From contig JAHLFE010000147.1 of NCBI GenBank assembly GCA_018884035.1, positions 1 to 32,023 on the forward strand: 32,023 bases of DNA, read 5' to 3'. The stretch is from Candidatus Anaerobiospirillum pullicola. Lineage in GTDB: Bacteria; Pseudomonadota; Gammaproteobacteria; Enterobacterales; Succinivibrionaceae. Shown piece by piece: positions 1 to 9,000 of the stretch. The notes below the pieces were generated by a model. That model did not search any database. It worked only from the letters and a program-made list of their open reading frames with translations, and was not told the origin of the DNA. The first letter of the stretch is position 1, and each line of letters begins with the position of its first letter. Made by a program: the position numbers and the translations under genes.

Positions 1-192
1 TTGAGCCAGAATTGGGGGTCTTGACCTTATTTTGACCATAAGCCACATGCTTTATCCAAGATCTACCTTGAGATAGGGCTCATGAAAAGCCTTGTTTATG
101 GGCTTGGTAAAAATGAACTTAGATCTCCTCATGGTCGGGCACCACCACCGCCGCAACCAACACTACCACTACGCACACCGTGCAGAGTGTAA

Positions 193-413
193 CTGACATC
201 GGGCAGTTGGCTCGCATTTATTTTTCCTGATAAATAAGCTGTTGCTGCTGTACGCCCTTAAATGATAGCCACCACATGGAAGCTTGAGATAGGGGCATCC
301 CCAGCTTGAAGGCTAGCGCCTTACCCTTGAGAGGCGTCGTAAGTAGAACCACTTAAGGTAAAAGCCGTATCTGAGCGGTTTTGGCAAAATCAGCCGCAAC
401 TCCTCAACGTCAG
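193..413 (+). mobile_element. MITE-like element, copy A (intact ends)
   Basis: This is a 221-bp non-coding element. Its ends form an imperfect terminal inverted repeat: the left end reads CTGACATCGGGCAGTTG, and the reverse complement of the right end reads CTGACGTTGAGGAGTTG (13 of 17 positions match). The same sequence recurs at 2898-3120 and, inverted, at 11209-11433. A conserved internal GGTAAAAGCCGTATCT lies at 357-372, with a small palindrome AAGGCTAGCGCCTT before it. The flanks (TGTAA on the left, TACCA on the right) show no target duplication for this copy. It lies about 250 bp upstream of bamC. It encodes no transposase, so any mobility would need an enzyme supplied in trans. Confidence 0.7.
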
Positions 414-667
414 TACCATGGCTGCGTATTGGCTTTACTTTTTTAGGACGTCAGAGCGGCTTTTTGCGCTTAGCGACGGCGCCTTTTTGCTCCAAGCATG
501 GCACCACTTTCAGCAATGCATTACAATAGTCTCAATTGCTGATCTTTTCCGTGTAAGTTAGGACGCATCTTGGTTCGCTCTTAGCGCTAAGAGTGCTTAC
601 TTGCTTACTTGCTTGCACGTAACGGTTGGCACTTTTCTCGATAGAGTGTACCTTTGAGGAGAATCAG

Positions 668-1864
668 GTGTCTCACCGCAAAATCAATTTGTCCCGTAAG
701 ACGCTGCTGTTAGGCGTGTGCGGCAGTGGTGCTTTATTGCTCAGCGCTTGCAGTACCGTAGGTGATGTATGGGATTACGCCACCACCGGCTCTGACTCTT
801 CTTTACGTACACCAACCGGTTACTACGATCACACCTCCTCACAGGAGTTGCAAGACCCACTGGTCGTGCCAAGTGGCTTAAGCAATCCTTACACTGATCA
901 CGCCTTTGATGTGCCAAATCAGGCGGTAACCGACCAAAGCCGCAGCCTTGTCGGTGAGGCTATGGATGTGCGCCCTCCTGTGGTGTCGCAAGTGGGTGAG
1001 TCTGGTATTGAGATCATGAACCAAGGCACTGATGCCTTGGTGTGGTTCTTACCATACAACAAGTTTAATGTGCACACCGTGAACGACGCGTGGACGGTCT
1101 TAGGCTTAGCCTTAGATTACATGAAGGTGCCTGTAGCCGAGAGCAATCCAGCCTCCTTTGCGGTAGCCACTGCCCCAGCGTGGTATGCACCTGACGGTAG
1201 CCTCTACAGCACCATCAATGAGGACTTTGAGTCTCCTCGCTACAATCAAGTCTTCCGCATTAATGTCGGCACCTCAGCTCAGGGCGTGGTGGGCTATTCG
1301 GTGTCCTTAGTTTCCTCAAGCCCTGATGAGGATGACAAGCGCGCGGTGGCGGTTTTAAACCCTCGCCAGCAGAGCAGCTTTACCTTGGGCTTTGCTAATT
1401 CCATTATCAAGGCTTTAGTACAGCAACAAGCTCAGGATGAGGTGGTACCTGATGTTGTGAACGTCTTCTTAGGCCGCGACAATAACGATCAGGATGCGCT
1501 CTTTGTTAATGCCCCTTACCAGGCGACATGGAACGTGATGCGTGGCCTCTTATCGCAGTACGGCTTTACTGTGGAAGAGTACTCAGTGTCGAGCTCTTCG
1601 ATTAACGTCACCTACGATGAGCGTGATCCTGAAGAATACCGTAGCATGGGTCTGCAGCCATTTAACCTCACCAGCGGTGATTACATCGTGCGCTTAGGCG
1701 TTAGCGGCAACCAGACGGTGATCACCTTCTACGATGAGGATGACCGTCCACTCACTGGCTCTGCGGTGGCAACCTTATACCAAGGCATGTCGCAGGCTAT
1801 CGTGCGTGAATTTGAGGTCTACAAGCGCGAGGGCGCCAGCTATCTTGCTAAATTCAGCGAGTAA
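668..1864 (+). CDS. bamC: Outer membrane protein assembly factor BamC (NlpB lipoprotein)
   Basis: BamC is a lipoprotein subunit of the BAM complex, which folds beta-barrel proteins into the outer membrane. The GTG start at 668 is chosen because GAGGAG sits just upstream; an in-frame TTG at 626 would add 14 residues with no ribosome site. From this start the product is 398 aa, somewhat longer than E. coli BamC (about 344 aa). It has a basic N-terminus, a hydrophobic stretch and a lipobox LLSAC with the lipidated Cys at residue 28. After this comes a Pro/Ser-rich unstructured segment like the BamC lasso that contacts BamD, then two alpha/beta domains. purC follows 146 bp downstream with no terminator between, the same neighbour as in E. 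coli (dapA-bamC-purC). dapA is not present upstream here. Identification rests on the lipobox, the general fold order and the purC linkage. Confidence 0.88.
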   Translation: MSHRKINLSRKTLLLGVCGSGALLLSACSTVGDVWDYATTGSDSSLRTPTGYYDHTSSQELQDPLVVPSGLSNPYTDHAFDVPNQAVTDQSRSLVGEAMDVRPPVVSQVGESGIEIMNQGTDALVWFLPYNKFNVHTVNDAWTVLGLALDYMKVPVAESNPASFAVATAPAWYAPDGSLYSTINEDFESPRYNQVFRINVGTSAQGVVGYSVSLVSSSPDEDDKRAVAVLNPRQQSSFTLGFANSIIKALVQQQAQDEVVPDVVNVFLGRDNNDQDALFVNAPYQATWNVMRGLLSQYGFTVEEYSVSSSSINVTYDERDPEEYRSMGLQPFNLTSGDYIVRLGVSGNQTVITFYDEDDRPLTGSAVATLYQGMSQAIVREFEVYKREGASYLAKFSE

Positions 1865-2010
1865 GACTAAAATTATGGCGCTTTGATCAGCACCTGTGCC
1901 GTTTTGCGCAGCAATTGGCCACGCGGCGGAGCGGGTGTGATCGTGTGCCTAAGGTCAGAGGCTCCTGCGGCCCCTAGCTGGTTTTCCTAATAATTTTGGG
2001 TTTCTACCTC

Positions 2011-2721
2011 ATGGAAAAGAAAGAAGAACTCTATCGCGGCAAGGCTAAGTCGGTTTTCGCTACTGACGATCCAAACCACTACATCATGCTTTTCCGCAAT
2101 GATACTTCCGCTTTCGATGGCAAGATCATCAAGCAGTTAGACCGCAAGGGCCGCACCAACAATCGCTTCAACTTCTTCATCATGAAGAAGTTAGAAGAGG
2201 CTGGTATTCCAGTGCACGTGGAGGAGTTACTCTCCGACACCGAGTGCCTCGTAAAGAAGCTGGAAATGGTGCCAGTTGAGTGCGTGGTGCGTAATGTTGC
2301 TGCTGGCTCGATCTGCAAGCGCTTAGGCGTGACCGAGGGTATGGATTTAAATCCACCTACCTTTGAGTTCTTCTTAAAGAACGACGAGCTGCACGATCCA
2401 ATGGTGAACGATTCCCACATCATCACCTTTGGTTGGGGCACCCAAGAGCAGATCGACGAGATGAAGTCGCTGTCCTACAAGATCAATGACATCTTAAAGG
2501 ACTTATTCGACAAGGCGGGCTTAATCTTAGTCGATTACAAGCTTGAGTTTGGTATGTACGAGGGCAAGCTGATGTTAGGCGACGAGTTCTCGCCAGACGG
2601 CTGCCGTTTATGGGATAAGGAAACCCGTAAGAAGCTGGATAAGGATCGCTTCCGTCAGGGTTTAGGCGACGTCATCGAGGGTTACGAGGAAGTGGCCCGT
2701 CGTATTGGCTGCCCACTCTAA
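2011..2721 (+). CDS. purC: Phosphoribosylaminoimidazole-succinocarboxamide synthase (SAICAR synthetase)
   Basis: PurC catalyses the ATP-dependent joining of CAIR and aspartate to give SAICAR in de novo purine synthesis, in the cytoplasm. The 236-aa product matches the E. coli enzyme in length (237 aa) and nearly end to end in sequence. Landmarks are [11 protein letters not shown] at the N-terminus, [26 protein letters not shown], the [13 protein letters not shown] segment, [10 protein letters not shown] and [13 protein letters not shown] near the C-terminus, which form the ATP- and CAIR-binding surfaces of the family. The ATG at 2011 is preferred over an upstream in-frame TTG at 1996 because it matches the family's N-terminus. 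No clear Shine-Dalgarno sequence precedes it. It probably shares a transcript with bamC and ends at the hairpin at 2810-2838. Confidence 0.97.
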   Translation: MEKKEELYRGKAKSVFATDDPNHYIMLFRNDTSAFDGKIIKQLDRKGRTNNRFNFFIMKKLEEAGIPVHVEELLSDTECLVKKLEMVPVECVVRNVAAGSICKRLGVTEGMDLNPPTFEFFLKNDELHDPMVNDSHIITFGWGTQEQIDEMKSLSYKINDILKDLFDKAGLILVDYKLEFGMYEGKLMLGDEFSPDGCRLWDKETRKKLDKDRFRQGLGDVIEGYEEVARRIGCPL

Positions 2722-2809
2722 TTTATCCGCAGCACTAAGCGTGTGGCGTAAGCGCGGCATGAGTTTATAAGCTCCGTGCCTTGCAGCCACAGTACAGTGA
2801 GTGCTAAAG

Positions 2810-2851
2810 AGCCCAGCAAGGTTATGCTTTGCTGGGCTTTTGCGTTTTTTG
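2810..2851 (+). terminator. Rho-independent terminator of bamC-purC
   Basis: A perfect 10-bp stem (AGCCCAGCAA at 2810-2819 pairing with TTGCTGGGCT at 2829-2838) with a 9-nt loop is followed by T-rich sequence TTTTGCGTTTTTT. It lies about 90 bp after the purC stop. Confidence 0.92.
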
Positions 2852-2892
2852 CGGGCAAAGAAAACCCATTACCGCATCGTAAGCACCTGCTA

Positions 2893-3125
2893 TAGACTTG
2901 GCATCGGGCAGTTGACTTGCATTTATTTTTCCTGATAAATAAGCTGTTTCTGCTGTACGCCCCTAAATGATAGCCACCACATTTAAGCTTGAGATGGGGG
3001 CATCCCCTGCTTTACGGCTATCGCCTTACCCTTGAGGGTTAGTAGTCGGTAGATCCACTCTCAGGTAAAAGCCGTATCTTAAAGGTTTGAGAAAAATCGG
3101 CCTCAACTCCTCGACATCAGTAGAC
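2893..3125 (+). mobile_element. MITE-like element, copy B, with 5-bp target duplication
   Basis: The element proper is 2898-3120 (223 bp), in the same orientation as copy A. Its left end reads TTGGCATCGGGCAGTTG, and the reverse complement of its right end reads CTGATGTCGAGGAGTTG. The element is flanked directly by TAGAC at 2893-2897 and TAGAC at 3121-3125, which looks like a target-site duplication. The interior is non-coding and carries the conserved core GGTAAAAGCCGTATCT. Confidence 0.75.
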
Positions 3126-3340
3126 GTGAGCAGTAGAGCAATAGAGCAATAGTTTGCCGGATCTCCTCAGAGTTTGGTTGTTACCAAAAGCAGCATCGCC
3201 TCTGCGAGCAAGCAGCTTGACCATGTGATGGCGTTTGGCGTGACCAACCTCAAGATAGTGTTGAGCCACATCACTCAAACACTGAGGAGAGTCCGTTTTC
3301 CCCATGTGTAAGCACAGCTACTTGCTATTGAACTCACTAC

Positions 3341-3490
3341 CTTAGAGATACGTCGCGTTAGCGACGCTTGATGATCCAGAGCTGCTTTCTGCAGCAAGAG
3401 GTTTAACCCCAGCGCAAAGACCGATTGTAAGCCCATAGCAAAGGAGGTAAATACTCTAAAGAAGCAAAGAGGAAACACGCTCTCCTATCG
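3341..3490 (+). repeat. Dispersed repeat R2, copy 1
   Basis: This stretch aligns imperfectly with 19362-19512. Shared landmarks are a hairpin CGTCGC-N4-GCGACG (here CGTCGCGTTAGCGACG), a central AAGACCGATTGTAAGCCCAT / AAGGCCGATTTTAAGCCAT block, and a final AAAGAGGAAACACGCTCTC / AAGGAGGAAAACGCTCTCGA block. A short relic of the hairpin also occurs near 31586. Read on the minus strand, both copies can be translated as a similar peptide fragment, so a decayed protein-coding origin is possible but unproven. Confidence 0.5.
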
Positions 3491-3712
3491 CCTCTCCTAC
3501 CTCTGCCCTTACCAACTACCAACAATATGCCACAAAAGAGCACCATGCTCTGTAGAGTGGCGGCATTGTTGCGAAAATTAGCCATGTCTCGCAAAATTAC
3601 AGAGATGGCCAGATCTTGTCGTATGAGCACGGCCCTCTAACTTGCAGTTATTGGCTCTCTTTTCTACAATGCGTATTGCTGCGTACATCCGTAATGTGCG
3701 CTGTGCACTGCG

Positions 3713-3842
3713 GCGCTAAACTACTGTTTAGTGAGCAAGCGCTAAAGGAGGGCTGAACCCCCTAAAGAGGCTACCGCCTCCACGGTTCAGCAGGCCTAGC
3801 CGTTACCATGCGGAGAGCGACCTACTGTTAAGAGGCTGTCGC
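3713..3842 (+). other. Cluster of hairpins upstream of pykA (leader or small RNA candidate)
   Basis: The gene-free stretch 2722-4004 (1.28 kb) holds the purC terminator, MITE copy B, repeat R2 and this cluster; I see no convincing gene in it. The cluster has three potential stems. CTAAAC-TACT-GTTTAG (3716-3731) sits inside an outer GCGCT/AGCGC pair. GCTGAACC (3752-3759) pairs with GGTTCAGC (3784-3791) around an inner GAGGC-TACC-GCCTC. GCGAC (3817-3821) pairs with GTCGC (3838-3842). No known RNA family (RNase P, tmRNA, 6S, SRP) was recognised. It could be an untranslated leader of pykA, an independent RNA or a repeat remnant. Confidence 0.3.
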
Positions 3843-4004
3843 GGGGCCAAAGTTTGTCTTCACAGTTTTTCCTTAGCCTGTAGGGTCAGTAAGAGCCAAT
3901 GCTTTTCATGCCTTGCGGTCGAAGGCTAAGGGTGGGACTGTGCTTGATCCGTCCTAGTCTTTGGACTGGGGTGTTTCAAGTTGCTGCATTAGGATCACAT
4001 AAAC

Positions 4005-5444
4005 ATGCCTGCAAGAAAGCGTAGAACAAAGATTGTCACTACTCTCGGCCCAGCTACCGATCGCCCTGGTGTCATTGAAGAGTTAATCCGCGCCGGTGCC
4101 AATGTCGTGCGCTTGAATTTCTCGCACGGCACCTTTGAGGATCACCAAAAGCGCGTCAACATGGTACGCGAGGCCTCGGCAAAGTTAGACCTGCCAGTAG
4201 CCATTATGGGTGACTTACAAGGCCCAAAGATCCGCATTGGCAAGTTTAAGGACGGCCCAATCCTCTTAAAGCACGGTGACATCTTTATCCTCGATGCAGA
4301 GCTGCCTTTAGATGAGGGTAACCAAGAGGCCGTAGGTTTAACCTATACTGACCTGCCTCATGATGTGCGTCCTGGTGACATCCTGCTCTTAGACGACGGC
4401 CGCATCCAATTAGCCGTGACCAAGGTCGAGAACGCTAAGATCTACACCACGGTCATCGTTGCTGGCCCTCTGTCCAATAACAAGGGCATCAATAAGCAGG
4501 GTGGTGGTTTATCTGCTCCTGCCTTAACTGCTAAGGATAAGCAGGATATCGTGCACGCTTCTAACTTAGGTGTGGACTACCTAGCTGTATCCTTCCCACG
4601 CTCGGGTAAGGACTTACAAGAGGCCCGTCGCTTATTGCGCGATGCTGGCTCTAACGCCGCTATTGTCGCAAAGGTTGAGCGTGCTGAGGCCGTGGCCTCT
4701 GAAGAGGCGATGCGTGACATCGTCATGGCTTCTGATGCCGTAATGGTGGCGCGTGGTGACTTAGGTGTGGAGATTGGCGACTCCAACTTAATGGCCGTGC
4801 AAAAGCGCCTCATTAACTTTGCGCGTGGCTTAGATCGTGTGGTGATCACTGCAACGCAGATGATGGAGAGCATGATCAAGAACCCAATGCCAACTCGTGC
4901 TGAGGTGATGGACGTCTCCAATGCCGTGCTCGATGGTACTGATGCGGTGATGCTGTCGGCTGAAACGGCTGCTGGTGATTACCCAGTAGAGACCGTGCGT
5001 GCGATGTCGCAGGTGTGCTACGGTGCTGAGAGCGAGGTAAAGAGATCGAGCTATCGTGCCGATCGCACCTTTGCCACCGCTGAGGAGACCATTGCGGTTT
5101 CTTCCATGTTTGCAGCTAACCACTTAGAGGGCATCCACGGTCTGGTAGCCTTTACTGATAGTGGTCACTTACCACTGCTCATGTCCCGTTATCGCTCTGG
5201 TCTGCCAATCTTTGGCTTCTCCCGTAGTGAGCAGGCCGTGCGCTGGATGGCCATGTACCGTGGTGTGTTCCCATACTACTTTGACAACTTGGCTTACTCA
5301 AACCGTGACGAGCTCTTACGCACGGTGGTGCGCTTCTTACAAGAGCGTGGTCAGGTTAAGACTGGTGATAAGTTAGTGGTGGCTTTTGGCGTGGCTATGG
5401 GCCAGTCTGGTCACACTGATTCGATGCGTGTGGTTACGGTTTAA
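4005..5444 (+). CDS. pykA: Pyruvate kinase (PykA type)
   Basis: The enzyme converts phosphoenolpyruvate and ADP to pyruvate and ATP, the last step of glycolysis, in the cytoplasm. The 479-aa product matches E. coli PykA (480 aa) along its length. Visible landmarks are [12 protein letters not shown] (residues 8-19), VVRLNFSHG (34-42, holding the substrate and K+ site Arg, Asn, Ser and His), GDLQGPKIR (69-77), [12 protein letters not shown] (157-168), the signature [11 protein letters not shown] with catalytic Lys223 and metal ligand Glu225, and [13 protein letters not shown] with metal ligand Asp252. TQMMESMI and PTRAEVMDV follow, then the C-terminal allosteric domain. The overall sequence follows the AMP/sugar-phosphate activated PykA branch rather than PykF. 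AGGA about 10 nt before the ATG is a weak ribosome site. The gene stands alone and ends at its own terminator. Confidence 0.97.
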   Translation: MPARKRRTKIVTTLGPATDRPGVIEELIRAGANVVRLNFSHGTFEDHQKRVNMVREASAKLDLPVAIMGDLQGPKIRIGKFKDGPILLKHGDIFILDAELPLDEGNQEAVGLTYTDLPHDVRPGDILLLDDGRIQLAVTKVENAKIYTTVIVAGPLSNNKGINKQGGGLSAPALTAKDKQDIVHASNLGVDYLAVSFPRSGKDLQEARRLLRDAGSNAAIVAKVERAEAVASEEAMRDIVMASDAVMVARGDLGVEIGDSNLMAVQKRLINFARGLDRVVITATQMMESMIKNPMPTRAEVMDVSNAVLDGTDAVMLSAETAAGDYPVETVRAMSQVCYGAESEVKRSSYRADRTFATAEETIAVSSMFAANHLEGIHGLVAFTDSGHLPLLMSRYRSGLPIFGFSRSEQAVRWMAMYRGVFPYYFDNLAYSNRDELLRTVVRFLQERGQVKTGDKLVVAFGVAMGQSGHTDSMRVVTV

Positions 5445-5490
5445 GTGACTACACGACAGAGGCGCTCTGCTCTATGCGAGCGCAGCAAAG

Positions 5491-5526
5491 GGCGGTCATG
5501 GTGCAAGCTGTGATCGCCTTTTTTGC
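5491..5526 (+). terminator. Rho-independent terminator of pykA
   Basis: The 8-bp stem GGCGGTCA (5491-5498) / TGATCGCC (5511-5518), with one G-T pair, is followed by six or more Ts. It lies 46 bp after the pykA stop. Confidence 0.88.
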
Positions 5527-5587
5527 TTGGGAGCAACTGATAGCCTTTTCCCCTTGTTTCTTCAAAGTAATTTCCCCCTATGTCATT

Positions 5588-5768
5588 GGCTTAAAACCGT
5601 CCTTTTAGGTTGGTTTAAGCCCATCGATGCAGAAACCTGATATGGAGCAGCAAGCCTTGCTACCGCGATGTATCTCTAAGGAAGGTTAATGGCAAGTAGC
5701 GTGGCTTACACACAGGGAAAACGCCTTTGCACTAAAGGGAAGTCAGAGTGGCTTCCCTTTTTGTTTTT
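5588..5768 (+). ncRNA. Candidate small structured RNA with its own terminator
   Basis: Between pykA and the next gene (5445-6039) there is no convincing open reading frame, but there is an ordered set of stems. GGCTTAAAACC (5588-5598) pairs with GGTTTAAGCC (5612-5621), with one bulged A. AAGCC-TT-GCTAC (5652-5663) pairs with GTAGC-GT-GGCTT (5696-5707). A perfect 9-bp stem AAAGGGAAG (5734-5742) / CTTCCCTTT (5752-5760) is followed by TTGTTTTTCTT, a textbook intrinsic terminator. The pykA terminator lies about 60 bp upstream, so this second one needs its own transcript. A weak promoter could lie at TTGTTT near 5554 and TATGTC near 5579. No known RNA family is recognised. Confidence 0.45.
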
Positions 5769-6039
5769 CTTCCCCATCAAGAGCGCATGTGTGATTGCAA
5801 CGTAATTACCCCGCGCCGAGGCGTCTCCTCTTCACCAAAGTTCGCACCATTCCTATGAGGTACAGCGCTGTTCTCAGTGCTCTCATGTGGATCTGCATCA
5901 TATGCGTCCTTTTCTCATGTCCCCCAGCACCAAGCGCGTATACTGCTTGCTTTGAGATTATTCTCAGCCTGTATCGCCGCTATGCCTCTCTGCGCCGCTC
6001 TGGCTCCAGACCCATTTCCCTTGCCAAAAAGGATCTCTG

Positions 6040-9000
6040 GTGAGTAGTTCGCCCTCATCACAATTCTCCCCAAACTCACTGCATTTCTTTGGGCCCACTG
6101 GCAGTACCAGTGCCGCTGACACCAATACCACCAGTGCCACTGGTGCAGCTAATACCACCAGTAGTGCCACTGGTGCAGCTAATGCCACCAATGCCATCAG
6201 TGCCACCGGTGTCATCAGTGAGCCGCGTCATGACAGCACACTGCTGCGCAGTCCAGACTATCTTTTCTATCCAAACTTCAATAGAGCAGCGCTGCACTCA
6301 CCCGCAGACTCCTTAGCGTGGTTCCAACCTTTTCTTCTGCTGTGGTATCAGCGAGTACAAGCCTATTTAGGTATCCTGCCTTTAGACCAGACCACCGATG
6401 ACTACCTCATAGGCATGCAGATCAGAGCACCCCACGTCAAGCTGGTACATGCCTTAAAAGACCTGCAAGCCTACGTTAAAAACCAGCAAGGTACTGCTTG
6501 TGATCTTCCTGAGCTCACACGGCAGGCAGTGGTCTACCTGTTGTTACGGCCCTTACTGCGTGAGTTCTTTACGGATACGCAGCTGAGTCTTGCGCACAGT
6601 GAGCTCCGGCAGAAGTGGGAGAATATCCTCGCGACCTTACCTTTAGTGACCGCACTGCAAGATGAAATTGCCGCCGTCTTAACCACAAAAGACTTTGCCT
6701 TTGACTTGCAAGGCCTTGAGCTTGAGCAGCAGGCTTTACGGGACTTGGATATTGGGGGGCCCTTAAGCACTGGCAGGACGCATCTCACAGCGCCCGCCCC
6801 TGTACTTGTGTCTAATACAGCGCCCGCCCCTGCCTCGGCTCCTGCCGGTGCGCAGGCGCTTGCCTCGCAGCCCGCTACTGTCACCACGCCTTTAACTGCT
6901 GCTGCCACTGCGGCTAAGCCTGCCGCTGTTCTTCAGATCATCACTACCACTACCACTAACACTACCGCATCCTATGCAGCAGCTGGAGCTGCAGCGGCTA
7001 TTGCTACTGCCAGTGGCGAGCAGCAGCCCTCTGCTCCACTCTTACAGCCACCACCACCACTACCACAAACTACCTCACCACAAGCCCCAGACGTACCTCA
7101 AGGTCAGAGTCATCTCAAAGCAGCTTCACAGATCACACCACCAGTGTCAGTTCTGCCGCTCTTTACCCCTGACGACATGATGGTCTTGCATCTGTTCTAT
7201 GAGCACTTCTTCACCAAGTGGCAGCATCATGCAGAGATCACTACTCTATCGGCGGAGCTGTGCTCTCTGAGCGTGCGTTTACTGGCGATGCTGCGTGGGC
7301 AGACAGATCCCCGTGATACCGTTACAGCCACTACCACTAAAGCACAGCATAGTGCCGCTGCTGCCACGGACACTCCCACTGCTGCTGATGATGATGATGC
7401 TACTACCACCACTACCACCGTAGACACTCCCACTGCTGTTGCTATTGCCTTTGCTACCGGTGCTCCTGTGCCAAGTCAGCAGTCCCAAGTGGTGCCACGT
7501 CGTAAGCGCGGGCGGCTACGCGGCTCTGGGGCGGGCGCTGCTCAAGTAAAAGCTGCTACACAAAAGAGCGAGCACTGGGATCACTTCGTCTCTTTTGCGG
7601 AGTACTCAGACCACTTTTACCGCCAAGAAAAGGCGCTCCATGATTTTATGCAGGCAAAGGTGCGTAAAGCGTCAGTGCCATCTGCAGCAGAGCTGCCTTT
7701 ATGGCAAGGGCTCAAACCTCAAACCCGCAGCCAACAGCAAAAAGCCAGTGACGCTGCTGCTCAGGCAAAAGCTTTAGAGCCAGCTCTGAGCGCTACCCAC
7801 CGTGAGGCTTTTGCGGATGTGGCTCTCGACTTTCTCTTACAGTCGCTGCATGACTTCTTAGAGCAGCAGTGGGGCGTAGCCCTGTGTTCGCCACAGGTAC
7901 AGCTGCTCGATCCCTGTGCCGACGGCGGCCACGTTTTTCTCCGCCTCTTACGCCATAACTGGTTTACCCCAGAGCAAAAGCTCCATAAGCTCTGCTATGG
8001 CTTAAAGAGCATTGCCTTATCCCCTTTGCTCGCCTACATAACTGAGCTTAGCTATGTGGCTCACTTAGGTTCAATGCTGTCAGCTTACAAAAGCGAGCAA
8101 CAGCACCATGCGCTGCCAGCGACTTTGGTGCAATTAGGTACCGGCCGTACCTTAGGTGAGCTCGTCAGCGTCGCCACTGCGGCCGAGCAGTTTGCCACTG
8201 CACAGAGCATAGACTCTCTGTCCCCGTCATTACCGTCGTCACAGCAGCCACCGCCACAGTCACAACAGCTTAAGCCACGTGTCTCCGTGGTCTTTGTGCA
8301 TCAGCCACTGGATGCCCCGCCTGAATTTGATTACAGCGTGCACTTAAAAGCTGCCGCGCAGCTCATTCGTGCTAGCGGTGGTGGCATCTTAGCACTGCTC
8401 TTACCTGCAGCATGGCTCACGGCTGCTGAGGGCTATAGCCTGAGAGACTTCTTGTACCACACCGCGCAGCAGGCTTATCTGCTACCTTGTGGTCAGCACC
8501 ATGAGTTGTGTCTAGGCTTGCTTACCTTTAATGGCCCCGCTGTAAAGAGATTGCTTACGCAGTGTGATCTACATCGTTCCCGCTCTCGTGAGCATTACCA
8601 AGAGGGCGATAAGTATCCGGCCTTTGATTACGCGCTGGCCGCTACCATGGCACAGAGCTCTGCAGCGTACTCTGCTAAGACAAGCACGCAGGCGGCCTTT
8701 GCCTGGATGGGCGATCTCCTTCTTGCTCCTAAAGTTCCTTACCACATTAGTAGTGTAGGGAGTGGCGTCAGTAGTGTAGGGAGTAGCGTTTGTGGCGTCA
8801 GTAGCGGCGGTGGCCTTAGTAACGTCGCGGGGCTCAGTGGTGATGGTGGTGTTATGCCCGCCGGTGCTATATTCGCAGCGCAGGAGACTGAGAGCAGTGC
8901 TTACGCACAGGCGCTGGCCACAGCGCAGACTTTATCTGGCCTCGCAGCTGGAGCGGGCGCACATACCCTTACCTCTTTAGAGGAGCCCGAGGTAGCGCAG

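Noticed and set aside
626-667. Upstream TTG start for bamC
   Set aside because: It would add 14 residues before a good signal peptide and lacks a ribosome site; GTG 668 has GAGGAG.
3117-3305. Minus-strand open frame of 62 codons next to MITE copy B
   Set aside because: No recognisable domain, no ribosome site, and it ends inside the element; a transposase remnant was considered but could not be supported.
3752-3842. tRNA or a known structural RNA in the pykA upstream hairpins
   Set aside because: No cloverleaf, no T-loop consensus, and no RNase P, tmRNA, 6S or SRP core motif.
5795-6043. Short hydrophobic open frame before the type ISP-like gene
   Set aside because: No ribosome site; mixed composition; it overlaps the better supported GTG start at 6040.
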